Of a stretch of DNA of 10,094 nt, positions 1 through 6,385 are shown piece by piece. Where the stretch lies: positions 1 to 10,094 of the forward strand of contig PBZZ01000060.1 in NCBI GenBank assembly GCA_002730365.1, given 5' to 3'. The DNA is from Deltaproteobacteria bacterium. Its GTDB lineage: Bacteria > SAR324 > NAC60-12. The position numbers and the translations under genes were made by a program. A model generated the notes under the pieces. The model was not told where the DNA came from, did not search any database, and was given only the letters and a program-made list of their open reading frames with translations. How positions within the stretch are numbered: the first letter of the stretch is position 1; each line of letters begins with the position of its first letter.

Positions 1-289
1 GCTGTGCAGCGCAGCCTGTGGGACAAGGGAGCCATGGTGATATGGGATGCTTGGTTGTTCAAGACGCGACTCCAGATGGGTGTTGTCCTGCGGCTGCGAC
101 CAAAGGGTGAGAGAAGAAGTGAGAAATGTACCGAAGCTCGAGCAGGAAGCTTTCTCTTATACCTCCATCAAGTCCTATGTCACCCCGCAAGACATTGCCA
201 ACCAAGTATTCTACCTAGCTTCTGATAAAGGAAAATTAATCTCTGGCCAAGCTATCTCAGTAGATGGAGACACTCGTATGCTGGCCTAG
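1..289 (+). pseudogene. Short-chain dehydrogenase (SDR), 3' fragment with probable frameshifts
   Basis: This is the C-terminal end of an NAD(P)-dependent short-chain dehydrogenase/reductase that begins left of the window. From about 104 the frame ending at 287-289 reads VREEVRN, then SIKSYVTPQDIANQVFYLASD, then ISGQAISVDGDTRMLA. This is the usual SDR ending: a proline-initiated helix, the FLASD-type helix and the SGQ-x-x-x-VDGD strand. Upstream the same frame has a stop at 38-40 and no SDR-like text. The expected region after the N-A-V-x-P-G motif can only be pieced together by switching frames: AVQ at 4-12 and KTRLQMG near 61-81 lie in frame 1, PAAATKG near 88-108 in frame 3. That suggests at least two indels between about 80 and 110. 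The break is inferred by eye; an assembly error is possible. Its stop overlaps the stop of the convergent BKACE gene. Confidence 0.68.
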
Positions 290-1212
290 AAGTTAACCTG
301 ATCTCCTCCTTTAAGCTGAAGAATTTCTCTGGCTTCGTCCGGTGTCGCCACTTCTACGGAGAGTCCTTCTAAGACCTGCCTGGCTTTCAGGACCTGCTGA
401 GCGTTGTTTTCTGCCAAGACTCCTTTGGACAGCCAGAGTGAGTCTTCCAATCCGACCCTTACTGAACCACCCTGGGCAGCGGACATGGCAGCAATTTGCA
501 TCTGCGAACGTCCAGCCCCAAGAACTGACCAGACATATTGATCACCAAAAAGTCGATCAGCCGTTCGTTTCATGTGAGCCACATCTTCAGGATGGGTTCC
601 GATTCCTCCCAAGATACCAAAGACGGTCTGAACCAATAGTGGCGCTTTGACTAGTCCCCGATCCAGAAAATGAGCAAGATTGTAGAGATGACTGGTGTCG
701 TAACACTCAAACTCGAAGCGTGTACCGTTGGCGGAACAAGTCGTCAGGATCTCCTCAATATCTTGAAAAGTATTCTTAAACACCAGATCACGACTCTTCT
801 CCAGGTGCTGGCGTTCCCAGTCATGCTTAAAGTCGCTGTAGCGTTTGAGCATCGGATAGAGCCCAAAGTTCATTGAGCCCATGTTCAGGGAAGCCAGCTC
901 TGGTTGAAGCTCTTTGGCAGGGGACATCCGTTGGGCCAAGGTCATCTGAGGTGCGCCTCCAGTAGTGATGTTGATCACAACGTTGCAAGCCTGCTTGATT
1001 CGGGGCAGGAACTTCAGAAAGGCCTTCGGAGTTTGAACTGGCTGGCCTGTCTCTTCATCCCGGGCGTGTAAATGAATGATGGAAGCCCCAGCTTCTGCTG
1101 CAGCAATCGCAGCTTCTGCAATTTCGTCTGCTTTTACAGGAAGGTGAGGAGACATCGAAGGGGTATGGATTGCTCCCGTGGGAGCGCAGGTCAGGATTGC
1201 TTTTTGAGTCAT
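286..1212 (-). CDS. Beta-keto acid cleavage enzyme (BKACE, DUF849/Kce family)
   Basis: This is a 308-residue cytosolic TIM-barrel enzyme. The family condenses a beta-keto acid with acetyl-CoA and cleaves it to acetoacetate and a new CoA ester; the founding member, Kce, acts on 3-keto-5-aminohexanoate in lysine fermentation. Visible signatures are IIHLHARD with H47 and H49 as zinc ligands, NITTGG at 81-86, FEFECYD at 166-172, a glycine-rich GILGGIG stretch near 199-205, SVLGAGR at 229-235, and VRVGLEDSLW. In the last of these R252 and E256 have the four-residue spacing of Arg226 and the zinc ligand Glu230 of Kce. It is somewhat longer than Kce, within the range of the broader family. The ATG at 1210-1212 is supported by an AGGAG Shine-Dalgarno 8 bases upstream (complement of 1221-1225). 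BKACE genes often sit beside an SDR, as here, but the substrate cannot be read from the sequence, so no Kce symbol is given. Confidence 0.93.
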   Translation of the reverse strand: MTQKAILTCAPTGAIHTPSMSPHLPVKADEIAEAAIAAAEAGASIIHLHARDEETGQPVQTPKAFLKFLPRIKQACNVVINITTGGAPQMTLAQRMSPAKELQPELASLNMGSMNFGLYPMLKRYSDFKHDWERQHLEKSRDLVFKNTFQDIEEILTTCSANGTRFEFECYDTSHLYNLAHFLDRGLVKAPLLVQTVFGILGGIGTHPEDVAHMKRTADRLFGDQYVWSVLGAGRSQMQIAAMSAAQGGSVRVGLEDSLWLSKGVLAENNAQQVLKARQVLEGLSVEVATPDEAREILQLKGGDQVNF

Positions 1213-1221
1213 CGGACATTC

Positions 1222-1232
1222 TCCTGGCAGGA
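1222..1232. promoter_or_regulatory. Short palindrome over the BKACE ribosome binding site
   Basis: TCCTG and CAGGA form perfect 5-base arms around one central base and include most of the AGGAG Shine-Dalgarno of the minus-strand BKACE gene. In the mRNA the arms would need a loop larger than one base, so a stable hairpin is unlikely. It is recorded as a symmetric site at the start of the gene; function is unknown. Confidence 0.25.
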
Positions 1233-1381
1233 AATTGTTAATTTGCCTGCGATCAAACGCTATCAGCGGCTTCGATGCAAGGGTTTTGTGAATCTAATAG
1301 GCTTCAATTGCTGTTGAGTGGCTCTGTTCGGGGCAATAAATTACTCTGAAAACCGGCTGAAAGCCTGTTTCTGTGATTGAG

Positions 1382-1407
1382 ATTTTCTGGAAAATGTCTA
1401 GATTTTC
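1382..1407. promoter_or_regulatory. Alternating ATTTTC/GAAAAT repeat, possible operator
   Basis: Three identical 6-base arms alternate in orientation: ATTTTC at 1382-1387, GAAAAT at 1390-1395 and ATTTTC at 1402-1407. The first pair is separated by 2 bases, the second by 6 bases that include CTAG. The outer arms also form a direct repeat (AGATTTTCT at 1380-1388 and 1400-1408) with a 20-base period, about two helical turns. It lies in the 267-base spacer between the divergent BKACE and serine hydrolase genes, where a shared operator could sit. AT-rich spacers produce such repeats by chance, so this is only a candidate. Confidence 0.35.
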
Positions 1408-1479
1408 TTAGCTTCCCAGTTTAACTAAGTCACAATTTTTGATCACAAAGCACATCGATATTTTTGTTGAAGGTTTAGC

Positions 1480-2732
1480 ATGTCAATTCGCCCATCGGTA
1501 GATTTTAAGCGTCCGGGTCACTTGGATAACTTGCTGATCAAAACCATCAGACAACCGGGACAATTGCCTGGTGCACAAGTGTCGGTTTGGCGTCGAGGCG
1601 ATCTTGTCCTATTGCCGTTGGGCGGGTCTGCGAGATATCGAGAGAGGACTGCCGATAGAAGAAAACACGATCTTTCGGATCTATTCGATGACAAAACCGA
1701 TTGCCAGTGTGGCTTTGTTGATGCTGTTGGAAGAAGGGCACTTTCGCTTGGACACACCCGCATCAGAGTTTCTTCCAAAGTTTGCTGATTTAGAGGTGTG
1801 TGCGGGAATAGATGAAAAGACTGGGGACATGCAGAAAGAAGCTTGTAAGCGTCCAGTGACGATTCATCAGCTATTGACCCACACCTCCGGTCTGACCTAT
1901 GAGATGCACGCTGAGCATCATCCTGTAGCCAAATTACATCAACAATCTTCTGCAGACAGAGCTCGACTAAGTCTAGAGTGGATGGTCGACCATTTGTTGA
2001 ATTTTCCATTGGCCTAACAACCGGGAACCCGCTGGCACTAAAGTGTGTCCACTGATGTTTGTGCCCGTCTAGTTGAAATTATTTCAGGGCAACCAATCGA
2101 CTGTTTTCTTCAGCAGCGCATCTTTGATCCTCTGGGTATGCGAGATACTGGCTATCATGTGCCTCCTCAGGAGCTGTCGCTCCTAGCCGAGCTATACAGT
2201 ATTGTAGATTGGTTAGATTCAAATCTCACCCCAGAGATCCTTGAGAAAGCTTGGCAGTCAGGTGGTCAAATCCAACCTCTGAATAGTTTTGAACCATGGA
2301 TTTATAGGGCTCCATACAACTGCCTACGTGGTGGGCACGGGCTAGTTTCTGCGGCTCTGGACTATCTGAAGCTTGCGCGCATGCTGCTTCAATATGGTAA
2401 GTGGGAGGGGGAGCGTCTGCTGAGCCACAAGACCATTGAACTGATGCAAGTTAATCATCTCCCGGCAGAGCTATTCCCACTGGAAATTCGCAATAATCCT
2501 CTCAAGGGAGAAGGCTGGGGATTATGGGTGTCGGTCAATATGGATCCTGCACAGAGTATGAGCTTGGGTAGCTAAGGAAGTTATGGTTGGGCAGGCCTGG
2601 GCCTCCACCAAGTTTCTGATCGATCCTTAAGAGGAGTTGATCCTGATTCAGATGGGCTAACTGATTCCTCCTCCAGAGCATTTATTTTTTCAGTATCTTA
2701 GAAATGTAGTCTATCACGCACTGACCCCATAA
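1480..2732 (+). pseudogene. Serine hydrolase (beta-lactamase class C/esterase family), decayed
   Basis: This was a cytosolic serine hydrolase of the class C beta-lactamase-like superfamily (Pfam Beta-lactamase), about 417 codons and near full length. It is readable only across three frames. Frame 1 from the ATG at 1480 (AAGG 6 bases upstream) gives PGAQVSVWRRGDLV. A net +1 shift near 1600-1620 leads to frame 2, which holds GLRDIERGLPIEENTIFRIYSMTKP with the catalytic S-x-x-K (SMTK), HQLLTHTSGLTY, QPGTRWH, DVCARLVEIISGQ, IFDPLGMRDTG and GSYGWAG. A second +1 shift near 2594-2602 leads to frame 3, with ASTKFLIDP, EELILIQMG, LIPPPEHLFF and VVYHAL, ending with TAA at 2730-2732. Premature TAA codons sit at 2015-2017, 2039-2041, 2573-2575, 2628-2630 and 2658-2660. 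The one at 2039 replaces the tyrosine of the conserved Y-S-V motif, the family's catalytic Tyr position. Substrate unknown; the gene cannot make an active enzyme. Confidence 0.92.
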
Positions 2733-2774
2733 GATCTGCTTCAAAAAAGAGAGTTGGTTCAAATACGTGTGATT

Positions 2775-2796
2775 CTCATTTGACATAATCAATGAG
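2775..2796. promoter_or_regulatory. Inverted repeat overlapping the -35 box, candidate operator
   Basis: CTCATT at 2775-2780 and AATGAG at 2791-2796 are perfect inverted 6-base arms with a 10-base spacer, so their centres lie 16 bases apart. The left arm ends on the first base of the TTGACA box at 2780 and the right arm lies in the promoter spacer. A dimeric regulator bound here would be expected to occlude RNA polymerase. No specific regulator family is recognised and none is encoded in the window. Confidence 0.4.
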
Positions 2797-2808
2797 TCTG
2801 ATTATTTT
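2780..2808 (+). promoter_or_regulatory. Sigma70-type promoter for the molybdenum hydroxylase gene
   Basis: A perfect -35 TTGACA (2780-2785) is followed by a 17-base spacer and TATTTT (2803-2808, four of six matches to TATAAT). Initiation would fall near 2815, leaving a leader of about 36 bases before the ATG at 2851. GGAG at 2840-2843 is a good Shine-Dalgarno 7 bases from that ATG. The location, just upstream of a long gene and after a dead one, fits an independent transcription unit. Confidence 0.55.
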
Positions 2809-2850
2809 GCGGACAGAATTTGGCACCTTTACAATCTATGGAGTTTCTCA

Positions 2851-5163
2851 ATGACTGAACTCGCCACAACCCCCAATCCTACTAAATCCAAAACTGGAAG
2901 TTCCCTCCGTCGGGTGGAAGATGCGCACCTGATTCTGGGAAAGGGACGCTTTACGGATAACCGTCCAGCAGTAGGCCAGTTACACTTACACTTCATCCGT
3001 TCTTATCTGGCGCATGGACGAATTGCCAGCATAGATAAGGAAGAGGCACTCCAAAGTGAAGGAGTTATCGCAATCTACACAGTTGAAGATTTGTTGGCTG
3101 ATGGGGTCAAACCTCTACCGATTGCAGGAGGATATAAGCGACCGGATGGTAAACCGATGGCTCAGCCAGAATGGCATGCGCTCGCCAATGGAGTTGTGCG
3201 CTATGTAGGAGAAGCAGTCGTAGCTGTTGTCGCGGAATCCCAAGCTCAAGCCGTGGATGCCGCACAGTTGGTTGAAATTGAATATGACGAATTACCTGTC
3301 GCAGGTAATCTTGCGGCTGCTAGTGCACCGGGTGCTCCTCTGGTTTGGGAGGATGCTCCGAATAACATTGTTGCTCAGAAAACGTTTGGAGATGAAGCTA
3401 CTGTGGCTGAGGCCTTTGTCAAAGCGCACCATGTCACCAAGTTAGAGCTGACCAACAACAGGTTGGTTGGCAATGCAATGGAGCCTCGCACAGTCATTTG
3501 TGAATATGACAAAAATTCTGGTAGAAGAACCATCCGTATTGGGCATCAGCATCCTCACGGACTACTTGGAACTCTTCCTGGAATTTTTGGTGAGAAAGCT
3601 GAGAACTTCCATGTAATCGTTGAAGATATTGGTGGTGGATTTGGTGTCAAAGCGATGACCTACCCTGAAGACGTTGTGGTCATTTATGCCTCTGGTAAGC
3701 TAAAGAGCAATATCCGTTGGCGGGGTAGCCGCACTGAAGATTTCCAAGCAACTGGGCACGGGCGTGATCAAATCAATCATGCTGAGTTGGCCTGTAGCGC
3801 TGATGGTAAGATCCTCGGAATGCGTCTGCATAATCTTGGCAACCTCGGGGCGTTCCCAACAGGCGCTGGCGCTGCGATTCCTCTGGAAGTAGGCCCAAAA
3901 GTCTCCACCTCGGTTTATCACATTCCTGCTTACTATCTAGTTACCGATGCATATGCCACTCACACCGCACCACTGGCTGCCTACCGCGGAGCTGGAAGAC
4001 CAGAAGCCGTTTACCTGATGGAGCGGTTGATGGAAAAAGCTGCTGATGAGCTTGGAGTAGATCCGATTGAGATGCGTCGCAAGAACTTCATTCCTGTCGA
4101 TGCGATGCCCTACACCAATCCTTTGGGGGAGGTCTATGACAGCGGTGACTTCAATACGGTGCTCGACCTGATTCTCGAACAAGCTGACTGGAATGGTTTT
4201 GAAGTCCGCAAGGCAGAATCAGCTGAAAAGGGTAAACTGCGAGGTAGAGGACTTTCTTGCTACATCGAGTGGACTGGGGCTGTCTGGTCTGAAGATGTAA
4301 CTATGGAAGCCTCGGGAGCTGGGAAATTCACCTGCTATTCAGGCACCCAGGCTATGGGTCAAGGGATTGAGACTGCTTACTTACAGTTACTTTCTGAAAA
4401 GATGGACCTACCACTTGAGCAACTCAATGTGGTGCAAGGTGACACTGACGTGGTCAAGGGCAACGGAAGCTACGGTTCTCGCTCACTCTATATCGGGGGC
4501 TCAGCGATTCATGAGGGAGTATTGAAGTTCATGGAGTCTGCCAAAAAGTTGGCTGCTGAGAACTTGGAAGCTTCTCCTGAAGATCTCGTCTATCAGGAGG
4601 GGCGCTTTGAGGTAGTTGGTACCAACGTAGGCATTGGACTCTTCGAGTTGGCACTTCAGCAACCGGAGCAGAAGATTGAGGTCTCTTCCAGCACAACAAT
4701 CCCCGTGGCAAGTTGGCCGAACGGTGCCCAGGTAGCGGAAGTGGAGGTTGATCCTGAAACGGGGATGGTCAAGATGGTGAGTCTGACAGCGGTAGATGAC
4801 GTGGGTAATGCTGTTAATCCAATGCTTGTCGCAGGACAGGTTCATGGTGGAATGGCCCAGTCCGTTGGACAAGCTTTGTTGGAGCGGACTATCTATGATG
4901 ACAGTGGGCAATTCATCAATTCGACTTTCCTAGATTACGCAATGCCTCGAGCTGATGACATGCCGCCTATTCAGACCGACTTGTTCCGTGAGCAACCATG
5001 CCGCACCAATCCGTTAGGCTCCAAGGGTGTTGGTGAGTTAGGGACCGTAGGAGCTACGCCAGCCGTGGTCAATGCGGTACTAGATGCTCTTCGTGAACAC
5101 GGGATCAAACACCTGGAAATGCCTTTGACACCTCAGAGTGTTTGGGCGGCATTGAACAGCTAA
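2851..5163 (+). CDS. Xanthine dehydrogenase/aldehyde oxidase family molybdopterin-binding subunit
   Basis: This is the 770-residue large subunit of a molybdenum hydroxylase, carrying the molybdopterin cytosine dinucleotide cofactor that hydroxylates an aldehyde, N-heterocycle or related carbon using water. The N-terminal a/b-hammerhead domain runs from about residue 20 to 155 (SSLRRVEDAHLILGKGRFTDN, then VRYVGEAVVAVVAES). Cofactor motifs follow: GGGFGVK at 261-267, AYRGAGRPEA at 377-386, a GQG loop near 500, the GSYGSRS segment, and GVGELG with the catalytic glutamate at 729. AYRGAGR rather than AYRCSFR argues against form I CO dehydrogenase. Length is normal for the family and no break is seen. 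Neither the 2Fe-2S small subunit nor the FAD subunit is encoded next to it: a dead hydrolase gene lies before and an unrelated hydroxylase after, 215 bases away. It must recruit partners from elsewhere or act with another electron acceptor. Substrate not predictable. Confidence 0.95.
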   Translation: MTELATTPNPTKSKTGSSLRRVEDAHLILGKGRFTDNRPAVGQLHLHFIRSYLAHGRIASIDKEEALQSEGVIAIYTVEDLLADGVKPLPIAGGYKRPDGKPMAQPEWHALANGVVRYVGEAVVAVVAESQAQAVDAAQLVEIEYDELPVAGNLAAASAPGAPLVWEDAPNNIVAQKTFGDEATVAEAFVKAHHVTKLELTNNRLVGNAMEPRTVICEYDKNSGRRTIRIGHQHPHGLLGTLPGIFGEKAENFHVIVEDIGGGFGVKAMTYPEDVVVIYASGKLKSNIRWRGSRTEDFQATGHGRDQINHAELACSADGKILGMRLHNLGNLGAFPTGAGAAIPLEVGPKVSTSVYHIPAYYLVTDAYATHTAPLAAYRGAGRPEAVYLMERLMEKAADELGVDPIEMRRKNFIPVDAMPYTNPLGEVYDSGDFNTVLDLILEQADWNGFEVRKAESAEKGKLRGRGLSCYIEWTGAVWSEDVTMEASGAGKFTCYSGTQAMGQGIETAYLQLLSEKMDLPLEQLNVVQGDTDVVKGNGSYGSRSLYIGGSAIHEGVLKFMESAKKLAAENLEASPEDLVYQEGRFEVVGTNVGIGLFELALQQPEQKIEVSSSTTIPVASWPNGAQVAEVEVDPETGMVKMVSLTAVDDVGNAVNPMLVAGQVHGGMAQSVGQALLERTIYDDSGQFINSTFLDYAMPRADDMPPIQTDLFREQPCRTNPLGSKGVGELGTVGATPAVVNAVLDALREHGIKHLEMPLTPQSVWAALNS

Positions 5164-5198
5164 TTTGCGTAGGAAACTTTGGAGCCATCCTGTGAACA

Positions 5199-5358
5199 TG
5201 TGGGAAGGCTTCAACTAAAGCTTACCGAGTCCTTTCTTAAGCATTTTGAAAATTTATTTCTCTTGCCACACTTGCCTCCCAAAGATGAAAAGAACGATTG
5301 AATAAATTGTTTGAGATACTTCTAAACTGCCATTGTGGGAAGGTTTAGAGAACGATTG
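5199..5358. repeat. Two interleaved short direct repeats in the 5164-5384 spacer
   Basis: The spacer between the molybdenum hydroxylase and the membrane hydroxylase holds two repeated words. TGTGGGAAGG followed by CTT or TTT occurs at 5199-5211 and 5334-5346, 135 bases apart with one mismatch in 13. AGAACGATTG occurs exactly at 5291-5300 and 5349-5358, 58 bases apart. In the downstream copies the two words nearly abut, ending about 27 bases before the hydroxylase start. They may be regulator sites or a small partial duplication. I see no clear sigma70 promoter, hairpin terminator or small gene in this spacer. Confidence 0.35.
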
Positions 5359-5373
5359 GTTTTCCCAGACTTC

Positions 5374-5377
5374 AGGA
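5374..5377 (+). promoter_or_regulatory. Ribosome binding site that decides the hydroxylase start
   Basis: AGGA lies 1 base from the ATG at 5379 but 7 bases from the in-frame ATG at 5385. The usual Shine-Dalgarno spacing therefore favours 5385, removing two residues from the longest reading frame. Confidence 0.6.
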
Positions 5378-5384
5378 TATGGTC

Positions 5385-6371
5385 ATGACAGCGACTACAA
5401 TTGAACAAACAGAAACTCAGGTAGACTGGAAGCCTGCTACCCTTGTTAAAGGTGAGACACCCTACAATTGGCCATTCCAGCCCAAAGTCGCTCTGAAGTG
5501 GTTGAAAAATTACCTGTTCGGACCAATTGCGCTGATTCACGCTGGCTTGGGGCTATTCACTTGGTTCTTACTAACTCCCAGCCTGGCTACGATGCAGACC
5601 TTAGCCTGGGATTGGGTTGCCCTCATTTACCTGCGTAATGTCGGGTTACTTTTCCTGGTGACAGGTAGCTCTCATTTCTGGCTATATGTGCGTAAGGGGC
5701 AAGGATCGGATTTTCAATTCAACAAGCAGGGTCTGCGAGAAAATGACCCTCGCTTCTGGTTTAGCAATCAGACCTGGGAGAACATGTTCTTCGGGATTGT
5801 CAGTGGTTGTGGTATTTGGACGTTGTACGAGGTTTTGACCTACTGGATGTTTGCCAATGGTTATGTGTTGTTTCCTGTGGAGTGGCTGGAATCACCAATT
5901 TACATTGCTTTCCTATTCCTGCTGATTCCTCATATCCGGGCTCATCACTTCTACTTCACTCATCGGCTGACGCATTGGAAGCCTCTTTATGATGCTGCCC
6001 ACTATCTGCATCATAAAAACACCAACACTGGCCCATGGTCTGGTTTGTCGATGCATCCGATCGAGCATCTTCTCTATCTCTCTGGGGTGTTTCTGCACTG
6101 GGTGATTCCCTCACATCCAATTCATGCCTGTTTTCATCTGCTCCATGCTGGCATTAGTCCGACTTGGGGACACACAGGCTTCAACAGGATTCAGGTAAAT
6201 AAGTTTAAAATAGACACGAACTACTTCCACTACCTGCATCATCGTTATTTTGAATGTAACTACGGCAACCTTGATATGCCTTGGGACCACCTGTTTGGTA
6301 CTTTCCATGATGGCTCACAGGAATCCAAGCAACGAATGGGCGCCCGATTACGAGCACGACGAAAGCGTTGA
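5385..6371 (+). CDS. Sterol desaturase/fatty acid hydroxylase superfamily membrane protein
   Basis: This is a 328-residue integral membrane di-iron oxygenase of the superfamily containing sterol C5-desaturase, C4-methyl oxidase, fatty acid hydroxylases and carotene hydroxylases. The members use O2 and an electron donor to hydroxylate or desaturate lipophilic substrates in the membrane. Histidine clusters that bind the iron pair are visible: HHFYFTHR (H187, H188, H193), HYLHH (H206, H209, H210), HPIEH (H224, H228) and HYLHH again (H282, H285, H286). Hydrophobic segments near residues 43-65, 77-100, 134-158, 169-183 and 226-250 supply the membrane anchor. The C-terminus is strongly basic (ARLRARRKR). 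It is the first gene of a likely operon; the next start is 14 bases past its TGA stop. Which lipid is oxidised is not evident, and no ferredoxin, rubredoxin or reductase gene lies in the window to deliver electrons. Confidence 0.92.
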   Translation: MTATTIEQTETQVDWKPATLVKGETPYNWPFQPKVALKWLKNYLFGPIALIHAGLGLFTWFLLTPSLATMQTLAWDWVALIYLRNVGLLFLVTGSSHFWLYVRKGQGSDFQFNKQGLRENDPRFWFSNQTWENMFFGIVSGCGIWTLYEVLTYWMFANGYVLFPVEWLESPIYIAFLFLLIPHIRAHHFYFTHRLTHWKPLYDAAHYLHHKNTNTGPWSGLSMHPIEHLLYLSGVFLHWVIPSHPIHACFHLLHAGISPTWGHTGFNRIQVNKFKIDTNYFHYLHHRYFECNYGNLDMPWDHLFGTFHDGSQESKQRMGARLRARRKR

Positions 6372-6378
6372 GGGGGAG
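6372..6378 (+). promoter_or_regulatory. Ribosome binding site that decides the NTF2-like gene start
   Basis: A purine run GGGGGAG lies 7 bases before the ATG at 6386. The longer reading frame would begin at a TTG at 6368 that overlaps the upstream stop codon and has no such site, so 6386 is preferred. Confidence 0.65.
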
Positions 6379-6385
6379 CCAGTTT

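Noticed and set aside
1518..2009. Long open frame on the minus strand across the serine hydrolase region
   Set aside because: It mirrors the decayed plus-strand gene, has no recognisable domain, and the plus-strand text matches a known family throughout.
2015..2660. Possible reassignment of TAA to an amino acid, suggested by five in-frame TAA codons in the serine hydrolase
   Set aside because: The molybdenum hydroxylase and the NTF2-like gene end with TAA at sensible places and no other gene carries internal TAA. Two frameshifts in the same gene also point to decay.
2851..5163. Calling the large subunit a CO dehydrogenase (CoxL)
   Set aside because: The active-site loop reads AYRGAGR rather than the AYRCSFR of form I CO dehydrogenase, and coxM and coxS are absent nearby.
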